A stretch of DNA of 64,000 nucleotides from Rehmannia glutinosa (taxonomy: Eukaryota > Streptophyta > Magnoliopsida > Lamiales > Orobanchaceae): NCBI GenBank assembly GCA_016081115.2, contig JABTTQ020002608.1:124001-188000 (forward strand), given 5' to 3'. Position numbers and translations under genes: made by a program. The notes beneath the pieces were generated by a model. The model ran no database searches. It was not told where the DNA came from and worked only from the letters and a program-made list of their open reading frames with translations. Below, piece after piece: positions 1-12,400 of the stretch (position 1 is the first letter of the stretch; each line of letters begins with the position of its first letter).

Positions 1-2651
1 AAATCATCATTCAAAGAAAAGACACGCCCATCTTCAACAAGAATATTACATCGCTACATATGGATCTATTTGGCCCAAAGTGGAACCAAATTAGCATAAG
101 TGGAAAGAAATACACCTTGGTGGTAGTAGATGACTACTCAAGATATACATGGACTATATTCATGTGTAAGAAGAAAGAAACTCTACAAAAACTACCACAA
201 CTGATGAAGAAAATTCAAAATGAAAAGAGCCAAACCATTATCAAAATAAGATCAGACAGAGGAACCGAGTTTGTCAATGGGATAATAACTCGTATTGTAT
301 TGAAAATGGCATTGGTCATGAATTATCTCGGCACAAGGACTCCCAATGAGAATGGAGTTGCGAGAAAGAAGAATAGAACTCTCAAAGAAGCGGAAGGACC
401 ATGTTAGTCAAGGCGGGGTTACCAAAAAGATTTTGGGTCAAGCAATCAACACGACTTGCTACACTCAAAACAGATGTATGATAAACAAACGGTGACAAAG
501 ACTCCTATGAGATTTGGATAGGAGAAAACCAAATGTTGCATATTTTATAATATTTTGATGTAAATGCTTCATCCATAACAATGGCAAAGACAATCTAAAG
601 GCTTTCGATGCTAAAGCTGATGAAGGTATCTTCTTGGGGTACTCATTTGAAGTAAAGCCTACACAGTACTCAACAAAAGGACTATGGTTGCGAGAGGAAT
701 CCATTCATGTGGTATTCGATGAGCCAAATATAAATGGAGAAGATATTGAAGAGTCGGTGATAATTTGAATCATCCAAACATACAAAAAAATCCCTATCAA
801 GCCGAAACGGAATTGTAAACTCGAAGAAGATGAGATAGTGAATCTCAAAAACAGTGGAAAATTTGCGGCTAAGTGATTACGAGAGAGCTGATCAAAGCAA
901 ACATTTGCTAGATGATCTGAATCCAGCTAACTTACTTCAACTTTGATGTAAGATGGTGAAAGACCATCCACCGTAACTTGTCATTGGAGATATAAGAGAA
1001 GGTGTCAAAACAAGATCCGAACTCAACAAGAAGCTATGTTCACATGCTTTATCTCACAAATAGAGCCTAAAGATGTGTTACAAGCATTGGATGACACACA
1101 TTGGATTCAAGCCATGCAAGAAGAGTCTGAATCGGTTTGAAAGAAATAAAGTATGGGAATTAGTTCAAAGACCCACCCATCAAAATGTTATTGGTACTAA
1201 ATGGGTGTTCGAAACAAGATGAACGAGGAGGGTTCTCGTGGTAAGAAACAAAGCAAGACTAGTAGCCAAAGGATATTGCCAAGAAGAAGGAATAGATTTT
1301 GATGAAACATTTGCTCCTGTAGCAAGATTGGAAGCTATAAGGATGTTTCTTGCCTATGACTCACAAGAATTTCATTGTATATCGATGGATGTAAAAAGTG
1401 CATTCCTAAATGGTTTATTGGAAGAAGAAGTGTATGTTGAACAACCTCCAGGATTTGAGCGAGAAGACTCTTGGAGATAAGGTATACAAACTCAAGAAAG
1501 CTCGTATGGATTGAAACAGGCACCCGTGAGCATGGTATGATACTTTGTCACAATTCCTAATCGAGAATGGATTCACAAAAGGAAAAGTAGATAGAACACT
1601 TTTTAGAATTCAAGACAAGAAGAGTATACTACTTGTTCAAATATATGTGGATGACATCATTTTTGGATCCACAAACAAAGAGCTATGTGAAAAATTTTCA
1701 AACCTCATGCAAAACAAATTTGAAATGAGCATGATGGGAGAGCGACATCCTTCCTTGGACTCCAAGTAAAAGCAGTGAAGGATGGAACCTTCATAAGTCA
1801 AACAAAATACACCAGAGATTTAATGAAGAAATTTGGTATGGAGGAGAAGTCTTCGTGAAAATACCAATGAATACATCGATCAAAATGGACATGGATGCGG
1901 ATGGCAAGCTCTGTAGATCAAACAAGATATAGAGCACTTATTGGATCATTGCTCTATCTCACAAAGAAGGTGCCGACATCACCTTTGTTGTAGGTGTATG
2001 TGCGAGATTTCAATCGCTCCAAAAGAGAGCCATATGACAAAAGACTAAGAGAATCTTGAGATACTTGAAAGGAAGCGAAGTTGGCTTATGGTATCCAAGG
2101 AAGGTGGATTCAAGCTAATTGGCTATTCGGACTATCTTTGGATGCGAGTTGACAGAAAAGCACCTCGGGCACATGTCAAATGCTTGGAAATAGGTTGATT
2201 TCTGGTTTAGCAAGAAGCAAAATTCAATAGCCACCTCTCTTCTCGCCAAGGAATACATAGTCTGGGCAAATTGTTGTGCCCAAGTCCTATGGATGAGACA
2301 AAGAATCGAGAGACTATGAAGTTGAAGAAAAGGAAATTCCAATCATGTGTGATAACACAAGTGCAATTGCAATCACTCGAGAATCTCGTGTTGCACTCAA
2401 GAACAAAGCATATTGATGTTAGATATCACTTCATAAGAGATCATGTTGAAAAGAAGGACATCATATTGGAATATATCTCAACCGATAAACAGGTTGGTGA
2501 CATATTCACAAAACCATTATGTGAGTCAAGATTTGAAGAACTCAAGCATGAGTTAGGGTTAATCGAGCCGAGTGACACTCGAGAAGACTCAAAGAAAAGA
2601 GATGGAACACAAAAAGAGAAAAAGGATCAATTCTCAAAATCGGCTAAATGA
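1..2651 (+). pseudogene. pol: Sirevirus pol (integrase, RT, RNase H), broken
   Basis: The domains run integrase core (about 60-407), reverse transcriptase (about 1160-1900) and RNase H (about 2110-2550). Integrase shows VVVDDYSRY and RSDRGTEF, which hold the two catalytic Asp. The third acidic residue of the DDE triad is missing from NGVARKKNRTL, apparently through a small indel. RT shows DETFAPVARLEAIR at about 1300 and the active-site string YVDDIIFGSTN at about 1650. RNase H ends with KHIDVRYHFIRDH and DIFTKPL, and the frame stops at 2651. At least five frame changes separate these blocks, so no polyprotein can be made from this sequence. In the family this polyprotein makes and integrates the cDNA in cytoplasmic particles and the nucleus. 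Some indels may be sequencing error, as sister copies break at different places. Confidence 0.9.
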
Positions 2652-3126
2652 ATCGACCATGTCGGAGAGACATCTCTGAATTAGTTGACAATTTGAGTTT
2701 GAGAGAATCGTGACCGAGAAGAGTTAAATCACGGCTAAGGGATGTTCGAGTCATTTATGAGCAAAGTGGCAAAAACGCATCGTTTTACTAAGCGGGAATG
2801 TTTTTAAGAATGACGTCAAAGATAATGATGATGTGTACGGACAAAAAGTCGCATACCAAGCTTATGATTGGATATAAATGCGCCGCATTAAATTCGAGAC
2901 ATTAAATGCTAATCGGCGTGCAAAATCTAAGCCGTTGATTTTGATCACATTTCAAAAACCACCCGCACGCCCTTTCGTAAACCATACTTAACTCATTTTC
3001 GTTTGTTTTCTCTCACATATTACCAAAACGGTTCATTTCTATCGAGAAGCAAAGGCAAAACTCTCTCAAAACCCTCTCGATGATTGAAATCAAATTTCTA
3101 AGTTTGTTTTCGGTGAAATCTGAAAA
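2652..3126 (+). promoter_or_regulatory. pol-ORF2 spacer of element D with TATA-like box
   Basis: This non-coding spacer of about 475 bp lies between the pol stop and the ORF2 start and is present in all four copies (A, B, C, D). It holds a TATA-like string (gatataaatg, 2871-2880) about 250 bp before the ORF2 ATG. Downstream is a pair of inverted heptamers, GGCGTGC and GCACGCC, about 50 nt apart, which could pair in RNA. A pyrimidine-rich leader precedes the ATG. A subgenomic promoter or structured leader for ORF2 is an inference; sirevirus ORF2 expression is not well established. Confidence 0.4.
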
Positions 3127-6100
3127 ATGGCATCAACCTATGACTTTGTCAAGCTAGGAAAGCAAATCCACACAGGTCGCCGTGGATTTGAGGCATGGTC
3201 AAACAGGGGTCCGATGACGCCCTCATAAAGAAAATCGCTGAAAAGCTCGAAACATCCGGCCGAAACCATTTCGACGATGGAGTTTTCGATGACCTATGTG
3301 GAAGAGGTCGCACGAGTTCTACGTGAACGCCGAGATTCACGATAAAGGGATAAAGTCATCATTCTCACGAGAAAGAAGTTCACCATCTCTCGCCAAGGAT
3401 TTGGTGAACACCGCTCACTACCGACGGAAGGAGCATCAAAAATCAACGGCTGATGTAGACTGGCCGCCCTGGAGGAAGTAGCCAAATCCGACTATGCTTT
3501 GATAAAATAGTCTACACACAGAAACAAGAGGTCTTGAAGGAGGATAACCACAAGTTGTTGGACATAGTTGCCAAATGCATAGACATCAAATTTGGACTTT
3601 GACCAATCTGTCAAAAGCAAAGTTCATCGTAATGGTTGCGATCATTGAAGAAAGGAAAATAAATCTGGGCTGAGTTTGTCTACAAAGCAGACTATGCCGA
3701 ATGTAGGGAACATATCCTTCAAGGAAGATGGTGCATTTGGAGGATCCCTAGGATATGGCACAGTGATTGGCGGGTGATGGAGGTGAAAGGAGTCCCTCTT
3801 AGACATGGAAAGGCATTCCATGTAAACAATAGGATGTTCGAGATCAAACCCTCTCGGCGCATGTAAGAGAGCCTACGCCAAGAGAGGCGACACGAGTGAG
3901 GGGAATCGGTGACCCGAAGATACGATTGTTTCCTCTCCACCAAAGAAGAAAGTTGCCCCGCGGCCGCTAAGAGAAGCTGTTGCCCCTTTGCATCGCTAAG
4001 AAGAAGCCTGCTCGCAAAGAAAGAAAAACAAACTCGCTCCTTGCCCCTAAGTCAGTCACCGCCTTGCAGCCGTGTCTCCCGCCCAGCAAAGCAATGGTCG
4101 AGAAGGACTCTCAACTACCTTCTCCGATCGTCAAAAAGAGGAGAACGATAAGCTAAGACGGCCAGCTCCTTAGAAGAAAACACCAGACTGCCCCCCGCCG
4201 CCAAGACTCGAAGAAACTCTCTCGAACTAGGGGTCCCTCGGTACAAACTAGGAGACGAAGAAGAATTATCAAGCACTCCGAGCTTGAGAAACCGGCCGAG
4301 TCACCACTCACTGGAGCAGATATCTGGGAGACTCGCTGGAGAAGTAGAGTCTCCAGATATTATAGATGAAACAACAAAGTCTCTGTTGAAGGCGATCGTC
4401 AGAGGCAAATTGAAGACACAGCTGTAGTTCGCACAATTTGAGACACAAGAAGAAGTCGATAGAGATGATAGTGATGTGATGATCTTATCCCCACCTTACC
4501 CGGACATCCAAAATCGTCTGCGAGAGTGGAGGAAGTGGAAATTGAGTCGATCAAGGGACAGTTCCAACGGCCTGAATTTATAGAAGAGGAAGAGGAATCT
4601 GCTGAACTTCCTGGGATCGACCTCTCGTGATCTCAAGATGGATGAAGAAAGCGCAAAGATATCTTGTAGATCTTCAAGGATAAGGAGAAGGAGAGACAGG
4701 CAGAGGAAGGCCGAGGCACTTGAGAAGGCCAATATCGCCCTATCACCGACACGACAGAACACACACATCATCTCCTTGATGTCTTATCGCATGATGAGGA
4801 TCTAGACCTGCTCACGCCCCGCACGAAGAGTTGCAAATGCAAAGAAGCAATGCATGAATCCAGAATTCTTCATGAGAAGAGCATGATGGAGGGACCAGGA
4901 GAGTCCTCCAAAACACACCGAAATTGATCCAATGGGAGTAGTGCGAGCAAATCGCCACCGTTATTTGCCACCACTTCCTCACTCACTCGGGAAGAAGGAT
5001 TTAAGGGAATTGGCGATGAAACCGGGTTAGTGGGGACCCCGATCGAGCCAACCCCTAATGAAGGCGTCTTACCACCTTCCCAACATTTGAACACTCAATA
5101 GAAACAATAAAGGGAGTTTGGAGACGAGTGACCCCATTCCAAGTCACTCGGTTGGTGCGCCGGTGAGGGGGAAACTCCCTCCTGCGGCAAGGTCGGAGGA
5201 TCTTTGCAGATGACTCCACAACGAATTTAGGAGGCGAAGTGGAGAAGGTACAAACACAAAAATACAAAGCAAGTTGCCATCAAGCTCAGGCGATTGAGAT
5301 GCTGTCTCAGGTGAGGTGCCAGCGCTCGGAAGGCTAATGGCGTTCTTTGATGCGATCGAGGGCGGGACGGAACGAGCCTTGGGAGTTAACACTCAGGCGA
5401 TGAAAGTGCAATCCATGGGGTTGAGACTCCAATGGATGCCACCACAGAAAGACCACTAAGGCAGTGACACTGTCGAAAGGGAGGTCAAGGCCTCGCCGCT
5501 GCGATTGAGACGCATGAGGTAATGAAGGCCAACGGGAGGTTGAGACTTCCGGGGTAAAGAGGTGAAGTAGAGAACATCCTTCCTGCTATCATTGATCCAT
5601 CGAAAAAGGAGATAAGCGCGCTTCATGATTCCCAAGATAATCCCGATGTAACTTTTCGGGATGAGAAGGCGATGAGAAGAAGCCGAGTCATCCCCGTGTG
5701 CAGCATCCAAAAGACTCGATTGAGGATGTTCCAAGCACGAGCAAGTCCGATCTCAAGACTACTTGTCAAACTTTCAATTTTGATGGTGAGCCACCAATGG
5801 AAATCTCATCATCGTCCGATGACGCTCCGATAAGGCCGAGGACCAGTCCACTCAATTGGAGAAACCGGTGAGACCGACGAAGTTGTTGAGACAGTGAGGC
5901 TCGGCAAAGTCGGGTCCACTTCACAAAAGACCCATTAAAACAGAGTCCATCGCGCAGCTCCCCCAGCCGCAGCGAGTTCGACTCAAAAAGGAACTTCACG
6001 CGCACCTCTCATCATTGAACAAATCCCGGTGCCGTGATGATTCCTTTGTAGAATCATTTCCTTTCTCTCTAGAGGTACCCGACCTCCCGACGAGTCGAGA

Positions 6101-7655
6101 ACGATCTCGCGCTTCCACGCACTGCAGATCCTGTTCTTCCATCCGACACCATTGTTCGGTGACTATGACTTTTTGTTGCATGGCCGTCACCGCAACGGAA
6201 GAAACAGTGAAGTTCGGGAGGTGTTCAAAGCATTATTTTTGAAATTGAACGGATGGAGAGGCACCAGGCCTCTATGGACATGAGATCGATAACAGAGATG
6301 CCAACCTGCTGGCGACTTGAGAGGCATAACAATCGGACTCGGGGAATGGTGGCAATAAAGAAGAAACAATGCGTGTGGAACAAGCTAGATATTTAGAACA
6401 TTGTTCAACAAGTGTTGGTATGGAGAGCCGATAATGATGATGCAAAAACGAAATTGAGAGAACACATTGAGCACATGCATGAAGCTCACACTTTGAGATA
6501 AAGTCATTGCGTGGGCAAAATAAGAGTGATCTCCGGCAGTATGGAACAAAACATGGATAGAAAATTCAGCCTTCTCATGGCATTTGAGATGAAGCTAATT
6601 TCAATGAGAGTCCAACGCTACTCGCTCTAAATTTCGTGTCGCATATTCCGCAGCAGACTCGAGGCGTAACTCGGCTATCGCCAGGCTCGACTTCCTACTT
6701 GCCAATATGTTTCGGGGTTCCTCTCTCCTTTGATGATGCCAAAAAGGGGGAAGAGGAATACTTTAAAGCGCTAAAGAGATCCGAATTTGAAAAGGAGGAA
6801 GAAAGAATTTGTGAAGGGAAAGACTGACTAAGGAAGCTACAAGAAAAAGAAAGGAAAGTCTGTTGAGGGGGAAGAATTGAGAGATGTGACCTTAATGATT
6901 GCACAAACCCCAACAAGGTCTTGTCTGGTGATATTATCGGCAAAGAAACTCCAGTGACTCTCGCCACTCCAACACTCTGCTATATCTATGGAGAGAAGAG
7001 AAAGACAATTGAAGCGGGGATGGAGGAAGTGGAAGGAAGAATGGATGCCCGAGTTATGAATATCTTGAAACAACATGGAGGCATTCCAAAGAGAGCAGAG
7101 ACACTTATGCCATCTCGATGCGGAATCGAGCCAAGATCGTTGATGAATTTAAAACGCCGCATCTGCGAAGGATACTTTGCAAACATGTCCATGGCTCAAG
7201 CTTGGGACTTATTTGGGAAACGGGTCTCACGCTATGTGAAGAAGGCCGACAGCGGGACTACGGCGATCACTCTGCTGGTCACTCCGCTAGTCACTCATTT
7301 GGAAAGAAGAAGACCCCAAAGTACAATACACGCCCATAGGAAGAGGAAGAAGCGTGGTGGAGGAAGAGGGTTCGGACACAGGCCTCTCCGCCCAAAAACA
7401 TTGAGTACATAGATCCAAGCAAGAAAGGATGGATCTACTAGTCAGTCTTGACCAAGTAGCCAAACTGCAAGTGGCTAAAAGCAATCCGAGTATGCGAAAA
7501 GAATAGAAGAAGAAAATAAGAGACAAACTCAGCTATGGGAGGAAAGACAAGAGAGATTAAGAAGAGATGAAGCTGCTTTAGGAAGGCTTATGAAAAGAAG
7601 AAGAAGGCGGTCAAGATGAGAAAAAGAGAAGAAGACAGGAAGATGATAGAAGCGA
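3127..7655 (+). pseudogene. Sirevirus ORF2 (envelope-like position), broken and truncated
   Basis: The frame opens with MASTYDFVKLGKQIHTG at 3127, preceded by an A-rich leader, and the same start occurs in the other copies. The translated product is hydrophilic: an N-terminal globular part, a long Ser/Glu-rich middle and a Lys/Glu/Arg-rich C-terminal region likely to form coiled coil. I see no clear signal peptide or membrane segment, so 'envelope-like' describes position only. The N-terminal segment around 3290-3420 is weakly reminiscent of the plant transposon protein domain found near plant retroelements; this is low confidence. Frames change many times, and the element is cut at 7655 by element A before the C-terminal end is reached. 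Confidence 0.6.
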
Positions 7656-9226
7656 TGTAGGTCCAAGGGGTGTAAGTGTAAGGTTTAGAAGGGGGTTGAA
7701 TAAACCTTACCAAATTTTCGATTTAGTCCTTTTAAATATACGAGTTGATACTACACAGCTGTGTCCTTGATGGACAAATCAATTTAGTCACTCAAGAGAG
7801 TTAATCTCTCAACAGACTCAATCGAGCTGTTGATGGAATAACTCATTTGTTGGCTCTAAATTAACTCGACTGTGGTTTTGTTTTCAGCGGAAGACTTAAC
7901 ACCCTTAAGTTTGATTAAGCAAGAATTTAGAGCTTGGTTTAGTACTTATAAATTATCAAGTGGATAGCAAATATGTCAGCAGAATTAAACAATTAAGATG
8001 CAGAAATTAAAGTGCTGAAATGTAAATGACACAATGGAATTTTTATAGAGGTTCGAAGATGGGGTAATTCTTCTACTCCTCTCTTCTCCAACTCCTGGAG
8101 GAATCCACTAGGTAATGATCGTATACAAAGTGGTAATGGCTAGATACAAGTCTTGATCACTGGTGACTTGATCCTTTGGGACTCGATCCGAGACGCCTTG
8201 ATCACTCGGTGGCTTCTCGACGACTCGCCTTCTTCACAGGGCAGTATTTTGCTTTGCTACTACTGACTCACTTGCTCAAGCTCTTTGGATTTGATCACGA
8301 AGCCCTCCAAAATCTTAAGACTTGGTTCGACCTTGAACCTTCCTACAATCCTTCGTGGAATGTAGACCCCTTGATTTTTCAAAGTATTTTCCTCTTCAAC
8401 CGATTAAAGTTATCTTTCCTTCACAGTGAGTGTTGGATTGATGTTCTTCGTAGTGTAGGCTTGAGGATTGAGAATGTTTGATTTTCTAATAATTGCTTGA
8501 ACGTTTTTAGTTGGTCCGTGACTTGTGTTTCTTGTCACTTGTATGTCTCTTATGTGTACCCCATTCTCAAACAAACTCCTCGGCCTTTTATAGTGATCTT
8601 TCAAAAATTTGCCCGTTGAAGAGATAGGCTTATTTTTGAAAGTCACTTGCGCCGTTGGCTTGTCTTGTTGCGATCCTTGGAATTGCCATTTCCCGTATGA
8701 ATTGTTCTTTCACCTTTTTAGAGTTCGACACGGTGTAGTGCTTCCCATTGGTTCATTCTTTTTGCACGCTTCGGGACCGAGCACTCGAGAAAGGTGGTAT
8801 GAAGATATTACTTGTTTAAGTAATTCTCTTGATTTTACGGCAACGGATCTTTTACGATTATCTCGACTTGACCGCATTTCTTTGCTTTCCCAGGTGACTT
8901 AGAGTCACTTATAATCATGGGTGACTCTTGTCACTTCAATTTGAGACTTGGCTTTTCTTGAGTTGACTTGATGATACTCCACTCACCGCATCTCTTTGCT
9001 TCTTGAGAGAGTTCCCGTCTACTCTTCTTTGCCATACTTAGTTGTCTCGCAAATGAGTCTTCCTTCGGTCTTGATTGTCTTCTTGCATGTTAGGGCGTAG
9101 GCGACTTAACTCGGCTTGGCAGCTCTATTTATTATAATGCATTTTACAACAAGAATTGTGGTGCCAACTTTCTATTCTAAGTTTTACATGGCATTCATCA
9201 AAATCTAAACAATAAATTTCCTAACA
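7656..9226 (-). repeat. 3' LTR of Sirevirus element A
   Basis: The plus strand runs from TGTAGG at 7656 to CCTAACA at 9226, so in element orientation the LTR starts TGTTAGG and ends CCTACA. It is about 1571 bp, with a TATA-type string (gccttttata, 8583-8592, read on the minus strand). It aligns along its whole length with 20099-21675. Most differences between the two fall at or next to CAG or CTG triplets. Its 3' end abuts ORF2 of element D. Confidence 0.92.
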
Positions 9227-9240
9227 ATTTCCCCCTTTTT
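9227..9240 (-). other. Polypurine tract of element A
   Basis: On the minus strand the sequence AAAAAGGGGGAAAT directly precedes the LTR start at 9226. This is the plus-strand DNA priming site expected in an LTR retrotransposon, and the same tract precedes the LTRs of B, C and G. Confidence 0.9.
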
Positions 9241-9497
9241 GATGATGCCAAAACTTAAACCATTCAAAAATGCAAATAGCAAAGATACATACTGAGATAG
9301 TGTATTGACATAGAATGTATGCAGTAATCAATCCTTTTATTGATCATATCATTCTTGTTCTTTTACACAATGTTTACAAGGTGTATCGAGCACATATTTG
9401 TCTACACGAAAAAATAAAAATTTATAGCTTTATTATAGAAGACTTACATTATATGTATTTACGTAATAAAATACACGAAGGGGTGACAAAGAACACT

Positions 9498-12400
9498 TCA
9501 TCTCCTTATTTATCTCCTTCTTTCATCTTGTTCAAGATCTTCTTCTCTTCTTCTCTTTTTTTCGCCGTCACCGCCTTCTTTTTCTTTTCATATGCCTTCC
9601 TCGGGACTTCATCTCTTCTTAATCTTTCTGTCTTTCCTCCCATAGCTTTGAGTTTGTCTCTTGTTTTCTTCTTCTAATATTTTTGCATACTCGGCGTTAC
9701 TTTTAGCCACTTGCAAATTTGCTACTTGGTCAAGCCCCCAAAGAGATCCCTCCTTTCTTTCCCGGATCCACATATTCAATGTTTTTGGGCAGAGGCCCAG
9801 GTCCAAGCTTCTTCCTCCACCACACGCTTCTTCCTCTACCTCATGGGCGATATCAGATCTTGGGGTCTTTTCTTTCCGGTGAGTGACCGGAGAGTGAGTG
9901 ACAGAGTGCATTAGTAGTGTCTCGTCGCCTTCTTCTTCACATAACGTGAGACCCTTTTCCCAAGATAAGTCCCAAGCTTGAGCCATAGACATATTTGCAA
10001 AGTATCCTTGATTCGAGCGTTTTAAATTCATCAACGATCGTGGCTCCGCCCCGACATCCGAGATGGCATAAGTGTCTCGCTTCACCGGAATGCCTCCATG
10101 TTCTTTCAAGATGTTCATAACTCGGGCATCCATAATTCCTTCCACTTCCTTCATCCCTACTTCAATTGTTTTTCTCTTTTCACCCATAGATATAGCGAGT
10201 GTTGGAGTGGCAGAGTCACAGGATTTTTTGCCGATAATGTCACCGTGACAGACCTTGTTGAGGGGTTTGTGCAATCATCAAGGTCACATCTTTCGATCCT
10301 TCCCCTCAAAGAGATTTTCCTTTCTTTTGTTTCAACACTTCCTCGGTGATTTTCCTTCAGCGATTTGCTTCCTCCTTCTCGCGCCTTTAGGTATTCCTCT
10401 TCCCCTTTTTGGCATCATCAAAGGAGAGTGGAACGCCCGCAAACAGACTTTGCAAGCGGGAAGTCTAGCCTCACGATGGTAGAGTTATGTCTTGAGTCTC
10501 GCTCACAGTATGCAAAGACGAAATTCGGATCGAGTAGCGTTGGACTCGCTTTGAAATCGGCTTCATCTCACCCATGAGAAGGCTGAATTTTGTATTCATG
10601 GTCTCTTCCAAACGCCAGTAGATCACTCTTGTTTTGCTCACGCAGCAGCTTAATCTCGGCAATGTGAGCTTCATGCATGTGCTCAATATGTTCTCTCGAC
10701 TTCGTTTTGCATCGGCATTTTCGACTCTCCATACCGGTGACTTGTTGAACAATGTCTGAAGTATCTAACTTGTTCCACACGCATTGTTTCTTCTTTGTTG
10801 CCACCATTCCCGATCCGGACTGTTATGCCTCTTAAATTAGCAAAGTGAGATTGGCATCTCTGTTGTCAGTCCGCATGTCCATAGAGGCTCGATGCCTCTC
10901 CATCCGTTCAATCTCGCCGAATAATGCCTTGAACACTTCAGCGGACTTGGTGATTCTTCCGTTGCGGTGATGGCCATGCAGCGTCAAAATCATAATCACC
11001 GGAACAATGGTGCACGATGGAAAAACGGAGATGGTCTGCGTGGTAGCGTGCGCGTTCGTTCTCGACTCTTCATGGAGGTCGGGTACCTCCAGGGAAAAAG
11101 GAAAAGATTCTATAAAGGATTCATCACCGCCAACGGGATTTGTTCGATGATGAGCGGTGCGCGTGAAGTTCTTTTTGGAATCGACCTGCTTGTAGCTTGA
11201 GGAGCTGCGCATGTGGACTCTGGTTGTTGGGTTTTGTTGTGAAGTGGACCCGACTTGCTGAGCCTCATTGTCTCAACAGCTTCGTTGGTCTCGGTGATTT
11301 CTCCAATTGAGTAGACGGTCCTTGGCCTTATCGAAGCGTCATCGGACGATGATGAGATTTCCATTGGTGGGTCATCATCAAAATTAAATGTTTGACGAGT
11401 AGTCTTGGGATCAGACTTGCTCGTGCTTGGAACATCCGCAGCTGAGTCTTTTGGATGCGTCACGGGGATGACTCAGCTTCTTCTTCGCTTCCGATCCCAA
11501 AAAGGTTACATCAGGATTATCTTGGGAATCATGAAGCGCTTATCTCCTTTTCGATGGATCAATGATAGCAGGAAGGATGTTCTCTACTTGCCGGCCTCTT
11601 TACCCCGGAAGTCTCAACCTCCCGTTGGCCTTCATTACCTCATGCGATCTCAACTGCGGCGAGGCTTGACCTCCCTTTCGACGGTGTCACACTGTCTTAG
11701 GGTCTTTCGTGGTGGCATCCATTGGAGTCTCAACCCCATGGATTGCACTTTCATCGCCCAGTGTTAACTCCCAAGGCATTCCGTCCGTGCCTCGATCGCA
11801 TCGCAACGTCATTAGCCTTCAGAGCAAGAGTTGGCACCTCACCGAGAGGCAGTCTCAATCGCCTCGAGCTTCGTTGATGGCAACTTGTTTGTGTATTTTG
11901 TGTTTGTACCTTCTCCACTTCGCCTCCTAAATTCGTTGTGGAGTCATCTGCACATCCTCCGACCTTGCTGCGGTGGAGGAGTTTCCCACCGGTGGCGCAC
12001 CAACCGAGTGACTTGGAATGGGGTCACTCGTCTCCAAACTCCCACTGCTGTTTCTATTGAGTGTTCAAATTTGTTGGGAAGGTGGTAAGACGCCTTCATT
12101 AGGGGTTGGCTCGACGGGGTCCCCACTAACCCGTTTCATCGCCAATTCCCTTAAATCCTTCTTCCGAGTGAGTGAGGAAGTGGTGGCAAGAACAACGGTG
12201 GCGATTTGTCGCGACTACTCCCATTGGATCAATTTCACGTGTGTTCGAAGGACTCTCCTGGTCCCTCCATCATGCTCTTCTCGTGAAGGATTCTAGATTC
12301 ATGCAATGCTTGCTGCATTTGCAACTCTTACGTGGCGCAAAGCATTCTCGGATCCTCATCACCGCCGAGAAGACATCAAGGAGAGGATGTGTGTGTTCGT

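Larger units (their letters stand above)
1..7655 (+). mobile_element. Sirevirus (Ty1/copia) element D, partial
   Basis: This is the internal region of a Ty1/copia LTR retrotransposon on the plus strand. It begins inside integrase at the window edge and contains the rest of pol, a spacer of about 475 bp and a long ORF2 region downstream of pol. It stops abruptly at 7655, where the 3' terminus of the LTR of minus-strand element A begins (TGTAGG at 7656). Comparison with element C shows that the last part of ORF2, the PPT and the 3' LTR are missing. The pol-then-large-ORF2 order and the long LTRs of the sister copies fit the Sirevirus group. The assignment is by motif and layout, not by search. 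Confidence 0.85.

Noticed and set aside
6921..7412. A 163-codon plus-strand frame as an independent gene
   Set aside because: It is simply the longest surviving piece of ORF2 of element D, homologous to 9609-10274 of A and 22172-22564 of B.
7656..9226. Solo LTR left by recombination
   Set aside because: The PPT and ORF2 of A lie directly next to it, so it is the 3' LTR of a structurally complete element.
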